A stretch of 64,000 nucleotides of DNA from Providencia sp. R33. Lineage in GTDB: Bacteria > Pseudomonadota > Gammaproteobacteria > Enterobacterales > Enterobacteriaceae. The position numbers and the translations under genes are program-made. Shown piece by piece: positions 34,620 to 45,308 of this stretch. The stretch lies in contig NZ_CP072453.1 of the NCBI RefSeq assembly GCF_019343475.1, forward strand, positions 1,488,001 through 1,552,000. Direction: 5' to 3'. The number at the start of each line of letters is the position of its first letter. The stretch's first letter is position 1. Below the pieces are notes generated by a model. That model worked only from the letters and a program-made list of their open reading frames with translations, was not told the DNA's origin and ran no database searches.

Positions 34620-36670
34620 GTAAACTGAAACGGTAACGGCATTTGCAAACGCTCAAATTTATCGCATAAGTACACTAATCGTAATACGTTTTCGGGGGGG
34701 ATCTCCCCTGAAGCTGTTAACAATTTGACCTGATTGGCTAACCATATTGTTCCCAAATCTTCCAGAACACGTATTACATCGCCAATTTCAGCGTGTTGAG
34801 ATGACGAAAGTTTTTGCCTTCCCGTGCAAGCTTGGGTTTCCAGTACGGATAAAATTGGACGAACCAATTGGCTTGCGAGTGTTATTTCAGGTACAAATGT
34901 ATTGCGCTTTTGTTGCTTTTTCTCCATGTATTCGATGATTTTATTGAAAAAACCTGAACGCTGTTTCTTACGGGGAATAGATTCAAAATCAAGGTAAAAT
35001 AGCTCAATACCGAGTTCTTTCTTTAGCCACACGGTTTTGGGCACCAGTTGAATACCTTGTGTTGTTTGATTGACCAGAACACTCACTGCGGCGATAGGCC
35101 ATTTTTCCTTGGTGATAAAGCGTAATTCTTCGATTTTATGATTTTCATTCCCTTCCCAGTTTAACCGCAAAAACGCTCTATTTTTTTCGCTATCGGATAC
35201 CGCCCATAAAATGCACTGTTCTGCTTCGTCCCAATGCAACTGTTCGTAATCAGCAATATGCAAGATAACTGGTTGATAAACATTTTCGTTGGATAGGTTC
35301 GAAAGGAACTCGCAAGCCTCGTGCCAGTGAGTAAAGCCCAATTCCCCTTGAAGCGTTTGGTAATCCTCATTTGCTAACAGTTTTTGACTATCTTTTACGG
35401 CAAAACTGTCGCCACTGGCCGATAATTTACCTTCATCCGAAAGCCGTGGATCATGCAATTTAAACGGTGTTCGCATCAAATTATCGGCAGTTTGCTTCCA
35501 AATAGATAACGTTTGCCAAACGTTTTGCCGACCAAACATCGGGTCAAGTCGGTTTGCACGCCCTTGCGTACATTGAATAATTTTTTTCTCTTGGTTATCC
35601 CAAAAACTAAATGTTGCGCCAATTGCGCCACTTTGCGTTTGCCACCAATTCGCATCAATCGGTGTTAAATCAAGCACTGACGCTTGGCTGGTATATTGCC
35701 GACGTTGTAAACCTTTAAGCACTGCAAGCTGTGTTGCATCTGCTGTTGAAAGTTGCTGTAAATAGGCGGCAATTTCGGCGATTAGCCGCAAAACTTGCCC
35801 TTCATCCATGGTAAAGTGCTTATCAGCAAGTAATTTCACTTGTTGACTGAGCCTTTTCAAATAATTAGCTAACCGAGGTAAACCTTCTGCTTTCGCCGAC
35901 ATATTCAACAAGTGCAATTGCGTGGCGCTGCTTTGGCTAATGTGCGACAAACCTTGGCGCAACAAATCTTGGATAAATTGCCCAATTGTTGCGATAACGG
36001 TTTTATCATCATCAGTTAACGACAGAGCAGTATCAGGCACAGGGGCTAAATCATCAGGCCATTGCCAAACCACACCATTTTGCATCAACAGCTTAGCAAT
36101 CACCGCAAGGTGAACGGCTTTTTTCTGTTTTTCAGGTACTGAGGAGATCATCCCTTGAAAACCACTGCCTTTCAGATAAATGATTGGCTCATCATATTCG
36201 GTTAATGTCACTCTTAATTGGTTGTATTGGTCATCAAAAGTCAGCTCACGCCCTTGCCACTCATCTAACAAGCGGATAGCTAAGCGGCAATCGGGTTTAG
36301 AAGAAAGTTTAATTAATAACATCGGTTCTAATGCGAGCAATTCAGGCAGTAGTGGCTCAGGTTCACTAAGCTCAGTTTCGCTGCCAATTTCCTGAGTGCT
36401 TTCATTCGCCACATTATTCTGAACCCAAAGTACAGCCGCTAAAATATGCTTACAACAACCTGATGCGCTGCAATTACACGTTGCTCTTTGCACGCCTTGC
36501 GCATCTAACTGTACCGTTTGCCCATCACTGTCAAATTGCCCCACCGCAAGATCTATAGGGTTAACTTTTTGATTTTCTATATCTTTACGTGCTCGGCGTA
36601 ATAACCCTGCGTTGGCAAATACGGTTAATGCATCATCGTCATATTGGTAATAAATGGTTTGCCAACTCAT
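34616..36670 (-). CDS. yehQ: SWIM zinc-finger protein (YehQ-like)
   Basis: This 684-residue protein has an N-terminal SWIM zinc finger, CNCSASGCCKH (about residues 63-73), a CxCx(n)CxH motif that binds DNA or protein in other systems, followed by a long helical region with no recognised catalytic motif. It starts at ATG 36670, overlapping the VWA gene stop as ATGA, so it is the last gene of a coupled five-gene operon. The gene order matches the E. coli yehI-yehL-yehM-yehP-yehQ locus. Its role is unknown; it may recognise a target for the MoxR/VWA machine. Confidence 0.85.
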   Translation of the reverse strand: MSWQTIYYQYDDDALTVFANAGLLRRARKDIENQKVNPIDLAVGQFDSDGQTVQLDAQGVQRATCNCSASGCCKHILAAVLWVQNNVANESTQEIGSETELSEPEPLLPELLALEPMLLIKLSSKPDCRLAIRLLDEWQGRELTFDDQYNQLRVTLTEYDEPIIYLKGSGFQGMISSVPEKQKKAVHLAVIAKLLMQNGVVWQWPDDLAPVPDTALSLTDDDKTVIATIGQFIQDLLRQGLSHISQSSATQLHLLNMSAKAEGLPRLANYLKRLSQQVKLLADKHFTMDEGQVLRLIAEIAAYLQQLSTADATQLAVLKGLQRRQYTSQASVLDLTPIDANWWQTQSGAIGATFSFWDNQEKKIIQCTQGRANRLDPMFGRQNVWQTLSIWKQTADNLMRTPFKLHDPRLSDEGKLSASGDSFAVKDSQKLLANEDYQTLQGELGFTHWHEACEFLSNLSNENVYQPVILHIADYEQLHWDEAEQCILWAVSDSEKNRAFLRLNWEGNENHKIEELRFITKEKWPIAAVSVLVNQTTQGIQLVPKTVWLKKELGIELFYLDFESIPRKKQRSGFFNKIIEYMEKKQQKRNTFVPEITLASQLVRPILSVLETQACTGRQKLSSSQHAEIGDVIRVLEDLGTIWLANQVKLLTASGEIPPENVLRLVYLCDKFERLQMPLPFQFT

Positions 36671-37821
36671 TGCATCACCTCCGCCAGCCACTGTGCAAAA
36701 TGCTCTGGTGTTAAGGCCGCGACATGCATGCCCCTATCTGCCAATTTTTGGGCAATTTCAGGGTCATAAACAGGTAATGCATCATCGTCTAACGCAGCTA
36801 AACCTAAAAGTTTCACTTGCTGACTGTTCAGGCGCTGTGTGCAGTTAAGCAGATGATTTAACGCACCGCCTTCCTCAAAGTCACTGATCAAGCTGATCAC
36901 TGTTCTTTTAGGGTTGCGAATTAAGCTTTCGCAGTATTGCATCGCTTTGGCGATATCGGTTCCACCACCTAATTGCACCGTCATTAAAACCTCAACAGGG
37001 TCATGAGCTAAATGGCTTAAATCAACCACTTGTGTGTCAAAAACCACTAATGAAACCCGTACCGTTGGCAACGCTGCTAAAATACTGGCGCAGACCGCCG
37101 CATACATAATTGAACTTGCCATTGAGCCACTTTGGTCAACACACAAAATCACATCCCACGGTAGATGCTGCTGCTGGCGTGAGTTGAAATACGGCGTTTT
37201 AATGACTAGCCGTTGATGTTGTACATCATAGTTTTTTAAATTTGCGGCGATAGTCGCGCGCCAATCGAAATTACGACTATTGGGTATTAACGAACGACGA
37301 AAACGGTTTTTGCGCCCTGTTAATGCTTGGCGGAACTGATTACGCATTTGACTGAGAATATCATCCACCACTTTGCGAATAATATTTTTCACCGCATCAC
37401 GCGTATCTTCGTTCATTTTCCCGCGCAAGCTCATTAACGTTTTTGCTAATGCTTTCGTGGGCTCCATAGCATTTAATGCATCGGGGTTTTTCAGCAAACT
37501 ACTGATTTCATAACGTTCAAGTGCCTGTGATTGCATGCGCTCAAACGTACTGTTCGGGAATAATTTCCGAGCTTGGTTTAACCAATTGACCGCGGTAAGT
37601 TGCGAGGCATCTAACGAGCCATGACGGCCACTTTCTTGCCGTAAGCCACGTCGTTGGTATTCACGGCGATATAAAAAATCCAGTGAGCGTTCAATTTTTA
37701 GCTCTTGCGCACTGAAAGCGGCTTGCCCCAACGCGTTATCGGCATATTGGCCTAATACCAAGCGCCAACGTTTAGCAAGTTGTAGCTGCTCTGGCGTCAA
37801 TGGCGTCTCTTTTTTACTCAT
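36667..37821 (-). CDS. yehP: VWA domain protein (YehP-like)
   Basis: This 384-residue protein has a helical N-terminal half and a C-terminal von Willebrand A domain with an intact MIDAS: DQSGSM (about residue 228), a conserved Thr in GGGTDIA and an Asp in SDFEEGG. It starts two bases after the DUF5682 gene stop. VWA proteins paired with MoxR AAA+ ATPases act as metal-dependent adaptors that bring clients to the ATPase, so this is the expected partner of the MoxR-like protein in this operon. Confidence 0.9.
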   Translation of the reverse strand: MSKKETPLTPEQLQLAKRWRLVLGQYADNALGQAAFSAQELKIERSLDFLYRREYQRRGLRQESGRHGSLDASQLTAVNWLNQARKLFPNSTFERMQSQALERYEISSLLKNPDALNAMEPTKALAKTLMSLRGKMNEDTRDAVKNIIRKVVDDILSQMRNQFRQALTGRKNRFRRSLIPNSRNFDWRATIAANLKNYDVQHQRLVIKTPYFNSRQQQHLPWDVILCVDQSGSMASSIMYAAVCASILAALPTVRVSLVVFDTQVVDLSHLAHDPVEVLMTVQLGGGTDIAKAMQYCESLIRNPKRTVISLISDFEEGGALNHLLNCTQRLNSQQVKLLGLAALDDDALPVYDPEIAQKLADRGMHVAALTPEHFAQWLAEVMQ

Positions 37822-37823
37822 AG

Positions 37824-40370
37824 TTATTTCGCCTCCGACGTGTGTGTGAACCAGCTTTGTAGCCCAAGCTCAGTAAGTTGGTTTTGTAGCCGTTGCTCTA
37901 ATTGCAACGCCTGCAGCATTTGTTTCTCATTAAACTCAGTTTGGTGCAGTGTTAAATCTTGGGCTTCTATTGATAAGTTTTGCGCGACATGCTGTGCCAT
38001 TTGCGCATTTTGCTTTGGCGTCAATTGGCTAAATGCAAAGCGCAAATCAGGCAATACTTGAATAAATCGGCGTTCATCCCATTCACTGAGCAAATCATTC
38101 AATAATTCGATTAAGAGTGGGATACGTAAAATTAACTCAGGTGCAGCTCGCATTACGCCAATAAAATAACCAATCGCAATTTCTGGGTCACTTCCTGCAC
38201 TAAACGCCTTTTGGATCTCATTGACTAACGTATTTTCATCGGTTTTGGCACCTAAATAACGCAGCGCATCCACCGCCCCTTTTAATAAAGGAACATGGTT
38301 TAGTTTGCCTTCACAACGCGATAACTGGTGATAAAAGTCGTTCGAATAATCATGGGCTTTATTAATTTCTGGCATAAAGGTGATTAATTCACGGCATGAT
38401 AGCAGCGCATTAAAATGCATTTCTTGTTGCTGTTCATCCCCCAGCGTGATTTGTTCAAAGCAATAAAAAACTTGTTGTAATAAGGTATCCAGACGGACTT
38501 CGATCGCAAAATTTTCTTCGATATCAAAGAATTGTCGACCACGCCATAGATGCACTAACTTATGGCCACAAGCAACTAACGATTCGAATTTAGCATCTTG
38601 TTGAATATAGTTGTCGAGTAATGAAAATAAAGCAGGAATGCGCTGGTGTAAGCCAATAAGCGCGGCCTGCATTAGCAATGTCACTGCACTTTGGCTTGAA
38701 CGGCTGACACCTTGTTGCTCAAGGCTTTTTTCCATTTCAAATAAGCGGTTTAATGCAATTCCTTTAAGCTGGGTGCCTTTTTCAGATAACGCGATCAGTT
38801 CGCCTTCCACATTTGGCGTCCACGCATATTGCCACTCTTCAAATAGTACATCCATTTGGTTTCCTGACATAAAATTGGGGCCAGAAAGGTGTTTGGCAAA
38901 ATGGATATCTAAAAAAGCTAATAAATGTAGGAAACGACTACGTAGGCGGTGTTGCTTATTGCGGTAAACATCTAACCGGCTGATTTTGCTTAATGTGTCA
39001 TCAAGCTTAAAGCGAAACGCTTTCGCCATCTCATAGGTTTGTGCTACCAACGGCGGCGTTGTTGTCCCTTTGGGGATTTGGCCTAGGCGAAAACCTGAAA
39101 AACAGGTTTTAATTTCATGCCAAAGTTCATCTTGGCTCTCATCCAAGCTACCTTTGATAAATGCACTTTGTAGCCCATCTAATAAATCATAGCGTCCTGT
39201 CCCTGCATGCCCACGAAAGGCCGCTAAGCGAATGCTTTGTTCCGCAGCTAGTTTTACCGATAAAAAACCTGGTGCCGCATCAAATTGCTTTTCGCGCAAA
39301 ATAGTCGCAACCTTTGCCAGATACGCAACGCCTAATTCATTTCGATATGCTTGAGTCGGCCGCATGAGGCCATTTTCATGGTCTTGGCGTTGCTGCAATA
39401 GCGTTTCCCATACCTTTTGGTAAAACGCAGGTGATGGCATACCTGAGGCATAGCCGTTTAATGCATCGAGCTTATCGTCACTGTAGCGGATCAGCCATGC
39501 GTTATCGTTTTCAGCCGTTTTTTGTAGTTTTATAAACTGTTTTTGCGCTGTCGCGGTTAATGCAAATTTTGCCGAAATGCATTCAGACAAGCCTTCAATT
39601 AACGCTAAGGTATGGAACCCACCTGTTACAACAACAATTTTGGCATTTGGTTGTTGTGCTTTAATGGTTTGGATGTGCGCCTGCATATGGGCTTCACGCT
39701 GTGTTGAGCCTTCAGATTCAAGGACTTTAGGCTCATAATCTAAACGTGCTAACCCGCACCAGATGAAACTGTCTTTAAAAAATGTTGACCAATCAATGAG
39801 CTGCTCAAGCGTGCGTAATTCAAATAGTTGCTCCCAAAGCTCATCATGGTCACGGCAACCACTCTTTTTTGCTAATTGCGCAATAAACAAGCTGTGCGCT
39901 AAATAACGCTCTTTTTGCAAGCTTTGGTTTTGCCCAACATCCGCCTCATCAATATTAACCTGCGCAGCCCATGGCAAATCAATAAACTGTAATTGGGCTT
40001 TATGCAATGAACCTTGCTTGAGTGCTTGCCATTCAGGGGAATATTCACAAAATGGAAAATAAGCCGATCGAGTGACGCTGTCACTTTCACCATTCAATGA
40101 TTCAGCTTTAATTTCCGTTTGTGCCATAATCGCGACGGGAGGCTGTGTATCTTGATGCAGTAGCCCCGCAATTAACCCATTAAAACTATCAGGCCCTTCA
40201 ATCAATACATAATCAGGATTAATTTGTTCGATTAACGAAAGCGTCCCGTAGGCGCAAGCTGGGCTGTGATGGCGAACAGGGGCAAAATAAATGTTTTCTG
40301 ATTCAAGCTGTTGCCAGCTAACCAATGCTTTTTCAAGCCGTTCTGGTAAAGGTATGGAAGGCAAACTCAC
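37824..40370 (-). CDS. yehM: DUF5682 family protein (YehM-like)
   Basis: This 848-residue protein opens with the conserved block FAPVRHHSPACAYGTLSLIE and VLIEGPDSFNGLI, and has VVVTGGFHTLALIEGL around residue 240; these are the signature histidine, glutamate and glycine motifs of DUF5682, related in outline to TraB/TIKI-type hydrolase-like folds. The rest is a long alpha-helical region. It sits between the MoxR and VWA genes as in the E. coli yeh locus. Enzymatic activity is suspected but not established. Confidence 0.85.
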   Translation of the reverse strand: MSLPSIPLPERLEKALVSWQQLESENIYFAPVRHHSPACAYGTLSLIEQINPDYVLIEGPDSFNGLIAGLLHQDTQPPVAIMAQTEIKAESLNGESDSVTRSAYFPFCEYSPEWQALKQGSLHKAQLQFIDLPWAAQVNIDEADVGQNQSLQKERYLAHSLFIAQLAKKSGCRDHDELWEQLFELRTLEQLIDWSTFFKDSFIWCGLARLDYEPKVLESEGSTQREAHMQAHIQTIKAQQPNAKIVVVTGGFHTLALIEGLSECISAKFALTATAQKQFIKLQKTAENDNAWLIRYSDDKLDALNGYASGMPSPAFYQKVWETLLQQRQDHENGLMRPTQAYRNELGVAYLAKVATILREKQFDAAPGFLSVKLAAEQSIRLAAFRGHAGTGRYDLLDGLQSAFIKGSLDESQDELWHEIKTCFSGFRLGQIPKGTTTPPLVAQTYEMAKAFRFKLDDTLSKISRLDVYRNKQHRLRSRFLHLLAFLDIHFAKHLSGPNFMSGNQMDVLFEEWQYAWTPNVEGELIALSEKGTQLKGIALNRLFEMEKSLEQQGVSRSSQSAVTLLMQAALIGLHQRIPALFSLLDNYIQQDAKFESLVACGHKLVHLWRGRQFFDIEENFAIEVRLDTLLQQVFYCFEQITLGDEQQQEMHFNALLSCRELITFMPEINKAHDYSNDFYHQLSRCEGKLNHVPLLKGAVDALRYLGAKTDENTLVNEIQKAFSAGSDPEIAIGYFIGVMRAAPELILRIPLLIELLNDLLSEWDERRFIQVLPDLRFAFSQLTPKQNAQMAQHVAQNLSIEAQDLTLHQTEFNEKQMLQALQLEQRLQNQLTELGLQSWFTHTSEAK

Positions 40371-40440
40371 CGTGATATTCCCTGATTGATAAAAATGGGC
40401 GAAGCCGAAAGCCTCGCCATTGCACTACACACCATCGAGC

Positions 40441-41550
40441 CTATTGCCAGAACTGGCGAGAAGCGTCAAAAAACGCTTTCCACTCTGGGCTCTGTTTGGC
40501 TCTTTCTCGTGCGACATTATCAATGTAATAACGCATCCGCTTGATATCATCCGCATTATCTTTGAGTACAACGCCAATTAACTGGCGAGCAACCGCACCT
40601 GCACTCAATGTTCCGTCACCCAAATAATGCGCTTCTAATGCACACGCATAAGCGATATTCACCGCTTCTGCCGTCGACATCACTGCATCGGGGGTTTTGA
40701 TATTGCCGCCGTCTTTGGTATTACCTGAACGTAACTCTTGGAATGTCGTCACTAATAATTCAATCACATTCGCAGGCACCGTTACCAAGCCATTCAGCTC
40801 ACCTAATTCGTTAGTCAGCTGTTTATTGATTAGCTCGATTTCAAAGGCAGGGTCTTGGATCGGCCTAACTGTTTCAAAGTTAAAGCGGCGTTTTAATGCT
40901 GACGACATTTCATGAACGCCACGGTCACGTAAGTTGGCTGTGCCGATTAAGTTAAAACCTTGCTTGGCGCTGATCCTCGCATTGTCTTTCATTTCAGGGA
41001 TCATCATCTGTTTTTCAGACATTAAGCTGACCAGCACATCCTGTATTTCTGGTGGGCAGCGGGTTATCTCTTCAAAACGCACAATTTTCCCTTCCATCAT
41101 GCCTTGGTAAAGTGGCGAGCTCACTAATGCTTTTTCCGTTGGCCCTTCTGCCAATAACAACGCATAGTTCCATGAATATTTAATATGGTCCTCAGTTGTT
41201 CCCGCAGTTCCTTGAATGGTTAAGCCCGAGTCCCCACTAATTGCAGCGGCTAATAATTCAGATAGCATCGATTTGGCTGTCCCAGGTTCACCGACTAACA
41301 TCAGACCCTGTTTACCTAACAGGGTCACTATTGCACGGTCAACTAAGGCATCATCACCAAAAAACTTCGGCGTAATACCCAATGCTTCATCACCTAAGAT
41401 AAACTGGCGAACAGCGCGTGGTGAACGCAACCAGCCTTGTGGTTTTGGGTTATGGCTATCGGCTTGAGTGAGCTTTTCTAGTTCATCAGCAAAGCGAATT
41501 TCTGCGCTTTCGCGCAGAACATGCCCATTTTTTGTTTCTTTGTTACTCAT
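40441..41550 (-). CDS. yehL: MoxR-type AAA+ ATPase (YehL-like)
   Basis: This 369-residue ATPase has Walker A GEPGTAKS (about residues 86-93), Walker B with IVRFEEITR, sensor NLIGTANLRDRG and an arginine-finger region SSALKRRFNFE, the MoxR pattern. It is the motor of the yeh-type operon and should couple ATP hydrolysis to remodelling of a client held by the VWA protein. ATG 41550 follows AGGACA and lies 23 bases after the DUF4132 gene. Confidence 0.9.
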   Translation of the reverse strand: MSNKETKNGHVLRESAEIRFADELEKLTQADSHNPKPQGWLRSPRAVRQFILGDEALGITPKFFGDDALVDRAIVTLLGKQGLMLVGEPGTAKSMLSELLAAAISGDSGLTIQGTAGTTEDHIKYSWNYALLLAEGPTEKALVSSPLYQGMMEGKIVRFEEITRCPPEIQDVLVSLMSEKQMMIPEMKDNARISAKQGFNLIGTANLRDRGVHEMSSALKRRFNFETVRPIQDPAFEIELINKQLTNELGELNGLVTVPANVIELLVTTFQELRSGNTKDGGNIKTPDAVMSTAEAVNIAYACALEAHYLGDGTLSAGAVARQLIGVVLKDNADDIKRMRYYIDNVARERAKQSPEWKAFFDASRQFWQ

Positions 41551-41573
41551 TGAGTTGTCCTATTTACCCCTAA

Positions 41574-44500
41574 TTACCAAGGCGTTTTCTTTTCCCACTC
41601 AGGGTCAAATCCCGCACACGCGTCAGCTACTTTTAAGTAGTCTGCATAGCTTTCAGCTAATAAAATTGGCGGGATATCTTTTAGCTCTATGTAATTGCGG
41701 TTCCACGAACTTTGCTGCCCGCTTTCGAAGCTTAAGGAGTACAAGACCGCAGGAATATTTTCTTCTGGCACATAGCTTCCGCTGAACTCAATGTAAACGT
41801 AGAAACCTAGGCTAGCATAGTGTTTGGAGTAATGCATAAAGCTACCGCCATCCTCAGCTTGGCCACGCTGATAACCCATTTTGGTAAGTACCCCACGTAA
41901 CGTATAGGTATCTGTTAACCAACCTTTACGGTCTTCAATTTCAGTGAGTGCAAGGTCTAACTCAGGGATTTTATGCTCCATTTGCGAGAACAAAAATTTC
42001 ACTTTGTAATCTTTAAAATGGGCTATCCAACCTTTTCTTTCTTCTTCAGAAACCAACGCAGCATGGGCCAATTTAATTGATGACCCTGCGCTTAGCTCGA
42101 TTTCATCATCTTCAAGGTTCAGCAAACTGCCATCATCAGAAGGACGGAATACATTGATAACCTTATCATTATCAACTTCCATCCAGACCAGTCTTTCAAT
42201 CAAACCACGCATAATTGGGTGAGCTTGAATATATTCTTGCCAGTCTTGAGTCGTCCACAAACGTTCTGCACACATCGCTTCGTATAAGCGTGCAGTTTGT
42301 AAGTCAATCACTTGCTTAAGTTCTTTCTTACTGGAACTCAATAATTTTTTCGATTCTTTAATCAGCTCTTCATTATCCGTTTTACGTGCTGCGGGTAATG
42401 CTTTGATTTCTTTACCTTCTGGGTTAAACAACACCAGTTTTTGCTGGGCGTCCAGCTTAGCAGTAAAGGTTCTGTCACCATACTCAAGGGCAAGTACCCC
42501 CGATTCATCCATGCCTGCCGTCGGAATTGTTCGGTCAGCAAGTTCATCGGCGCTCCAGCCATTACGCTCAGCAATTTGAGCCACTAAACCACGGGCCTTT
42601 TCTTGCACGGATGCGGTACGGTAACGGCGTGATAGCGAGAGCAACAACTGAATAATTAACGGGTCATTGCTAGTTGCAACTGCATCAATCATGGCTTCAA
42701 TTTGCGCACGGCGCTGATAATGATCACGCATATAATTACGTAACGCAGTGACTGCAATGTGCCCTTCAATACCACAAATAAGCGCTAACATGCCTTTATC
42801 CGTAATCGCTGAACCTAAATAACGACGAAGCACTTCATTTTTAATATCATTGATGCACTGCTCAAGGGTGTAGTTTTCATATTGACTGTAATATTCTGGC
42901 CAACGTTTCACCCAATCTTGGTAGTTGGTTAAACGCTGTGGCGCATCACGTTCTGCTTCTGCCATCGCCATTTCGAGTGATGGGCCCGCAGTATCTTGGG
43001 CAATAAAGCTATTTAGAATAAAGCTGCCAAGCTTGCGCTGGCTATCCACAGACAACAAACTGATATAACGCTGTAATAAACCGTTCCCTGCGGGCATTTT
43101 TAATTTCACCGCTAAAATAACCCACCAGCGAATAATATCCCCATCCACGGGCTTATTATTTTGCCAAGTCAGTGCTGGTAATGTGTCTAAATTAAACCAA
43201 GACATACTCGCAGGGGCTTTACCTTTAAGCCCTTTTTGTGCTTCCGCTAATAAGACTTTTGGCGATAAATAACTGGAAATATCTTCGCCAAATTGCTCTA
43301 ACGCCGTTAATAATGCAGCGCGCACAATTTCACGTTTTTCTTTTTTCAATAACGCATACAGTGGCTTTAAAGAATCTGGGTGTTTTAGACGCGCCAACCA
43401 CTCAATGGCTGTAACACGAATTTCTTGTTTACCTGAATCTAACCCTTCTGCGGCATTAATATGAATATTAGGCAATGTTTCAAGTAATTGTTGTGCACTT
43501 AAGCGATCCGTTTTACTTTCACCCAATGCTAATTCCATAATACGTGGAATAAAACGAGCAGGAATGGTTGGTAACATCGCCAATACTTCGATACCACTTG
43601 AGGCATCATATTCTTGGTAATAACGCTGTTTTGCTTGTTGCGGAATTAACCCTAATGCCTCTGCAATAAAATCAGGATATTGCGTAAAGAATGGCCATAC
43701 TTGCTCAGGCTGATTAAACAGTTTTAAACCGTCATTGTATGAACGCAAGCAGAAATCGGCGATTAAGCGGTTCGCTTGTTGGTAATGGCAATGGGTTAAA
43801 ACTTGTTCTAATTGGCGTAATTCAATTTGGCCAATAATACGCGGTGGCACTTCACGGGTCAGGTAATAATGGGAGAAATGATCCATTCCTGTACGGTTAT
43901 GGCTTATCAGACGTAATGCATGAAATAGCGTAAATTCAGGGAGGTTATTAATACACTCTTTGAATTTCACCACGCTGTATTCGTGGTCGGTGATAACCTC
44001 TTTACCTGAATTCAGTTTATCAATAATTTTTGCACAGGTTTTCGCATCCAGCTTTTGGAACTCTTTATAATGGCGCTGTGCCCAATTGTATGTATGCTTC
44101 TGCTTTTTATTCTCTTCAATTTCATTTTTTGCATTTTCTTTGGCTTTTTGCAGCATTTCATTGAAATTACTGATTAAAATATCTTTTGCACTTTCAGGTA
44201 AAGGCGTATCTTCCAACTCAACAAGCGCTGGCAGTGCAGTTTCTTCAATTTCACTCGCCGTATCCATCACCGAAAAACGTGAAATGGCACTTTCGATACT
44301 TTTTAGTACCGTTTTGTTAGTTTCCGTTTGTAAAGCAGCCTCGAGAACTTCCCTATCTTTACCAATCCGCGCAAATAAATCCGCAGCTTGCGTACGCTGT
44401 TTTGGCGTTCCTTCAGTCAATACTTTGGTCAAATAGGTTTTGACTGATTCATCAGGCAGAATAGATAAAATGGGTTCTGCTGCACTGCGTACCGTTTTTA

Positions 44501-45308
44501 ATGAGCTGGTTGCAAAGGTTACTAAGCAATCCGCAAACGTCGAATAGAGTGCTTCATCTTTTTTCAGGGAATTAATTAGCTGCACTTGCCCAGCGGCAGA
44601 CAAATTACCAATCAATATCTGCTTAATAAAATCTTGCTGCGCAATTAAATACTCTTTAAACCCAGGGAGAACAAATAAGCGATTTAAGTTCTCATAGTGG
44701 TAATCAGACAAATGCTGTCTATCAAAAATAACATATAAAACTGAATTAGCTGGCTTATCGGTTTCTTTACCAATAATCTCAGCTAGCAATTCCATATTCC
44801 AATGCTTACGATGTTCTAATTTTTCATCACGAGAATTATCGAAAGTTTTGGAAAATACATCGCCAACTAAATAACTGACCCACGACGGTAACTCTGAGGT
44901 CAGCACTTTAATATTAATATCTTGGCATGCAGCTGCTAAAACTTTGCCAAAACGCGCAACTTGCTCTGCGCTCACTCCATCACCGACTTTGGAATAAAGT
45001 TTATGGCGTGCATTAATCCCTTGGCGGATCACTTTATTATATTGGCCCGTATTAAAATTATTACCGCCCCACCACCAATCCACAGTGCCCGGTTTATCTA
45101 ATAAAATAACCGCTTTTTCGGTGTCTAATTGGCTTAACTTGACCAATACTTCTGGCGATGTTCCTTCCAGTACATATTCAACCACCATTTTGGGCAATGA
45201 ATCATCCAAGACGGATAACGGTAAAACAGCTTCTTGAACATACTGTTCAGCCACTTTACTGCTTTTTTTCCCAAAAATAGAAAGTATATCAAACGTAAAC
45301 TTCGCCAT
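41574..45308 (-). CDS. yehI: Giant DUF4132 / HEAT-repeat protein (YehI-like)
   Basis: This 1244-residue cytoplasmic protein has long stretches of helical HEAT-like repeats (for example residues about 268-345 and HPDSLKPLYALLKKEKREIV near 640) and a C-terminal DUF4132 domain that includes WTTQDWQEYIQAHPIMRGLI and ends in a beta-rich region. It is the first gene of the operon (ATG after AGGGA) and corresponds to E. coli YehI by size, domain and gene order. Its function is not known. A scaffold or sensor for the MoxR/VWA system is the most economical guess. Confidence 0.87.
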   Translation of the reverse strand: MAKFTFDILSIFGKKSSKVAEQYVQEAVLPLSVLDDSLPKMVVEYVLEGTSPEVLVKLSQLDTEKAVILLDKPGTVDWWWGGNNFNTGQYNKVIRQGINARHKLYSKVGDGVSAEQVARFGKVLAAACQDINIKVLTSELPSWVSYLVGDVFSKTFDNSRDEKLEHRKHWNMELLAEIIGKETDKPANSVLYVIFDRQHLSDYHYENLNRLFVLPGFKEYLIAQQDFIKQILIGNLSAAGQVQLINSLKKDEALYSTFADCLVTFATSSLKTVRSAAEPILSILPDESVKTYLTKVLTEGTPKQRTQAADLFARIGKDREVLEAALQTETNKTVLKSIESAISRFSVMDTASEIEETALPALVELEDTPLPESAKDILISNFNEMLQKAKENAKNEIEENKKQKHTYNWAQRHYKEFQKLDAKTCAKIIDKLNSGKEVITDHEYSVVKFKECINNLPEFTLFHALRLISHNRTGMDHFSHYYLTREVPPRIIGQIELRQLEQVLTHCHYQQANRLIADFCLRSYNDGLKLFNQPEQVWPFFTQYPDFIAEALGLIPQQAKQRYYQEYDASSGIEVLAMLPTIPARFIPRIMELALGESKTDRLSAQQLLETLPNIHINAAEGLDSGKQEIRVTAIEWLARLKHPDSLKPLYALLKKEKREIVRAALLTALEQFGEDISSYLSPKVLLAEAQKGLKGKAPASMSWFNLDTLPALTWQNNKPVDGDIIRWWVILAVKLKMPAGNGLLQRYISLLSVDSQRKLGSFILNSFIAQDTAGPSLEMAMAEAERDAPQRLTNYQDWVKRWPEYYSQYENYTLEQCINDIKNEVLRRYLGSAITDKGMLALICGIEGHIAVTALRNYMRDHYQRRAQIEAMIDAVATSNDPLIIQLLLSLSRRYRTASVQEKARGLVAQIAERNGWSADELADRTIPTAGMDESGVLALEYGDRTFTAKLDAQQKLVLFNPEGKEIKALPAARKTDNEELIKESKKLLSSSKKELKQVIDLQTARLYEAMCAERLWTTQDWQEYIQAHPIMRGLIERLVWMEVDNDKVINVFRPSDDGSLLNLEDDEIELSAGSSIKLAHAALVSEEERKGWIAHFKDYKVKFLFSQMEHKIPELDLALTEIEDRKGWLTDTYTLRGVLTKMGYQRGQAEDGGSFMHYSKHYASLGFYVYIEFSGSYVPEENIPAVLYSLSFESGQQSSWNRNYIELKDIPPILLAESYADYLKVADACAGFDPEWEKKTPW

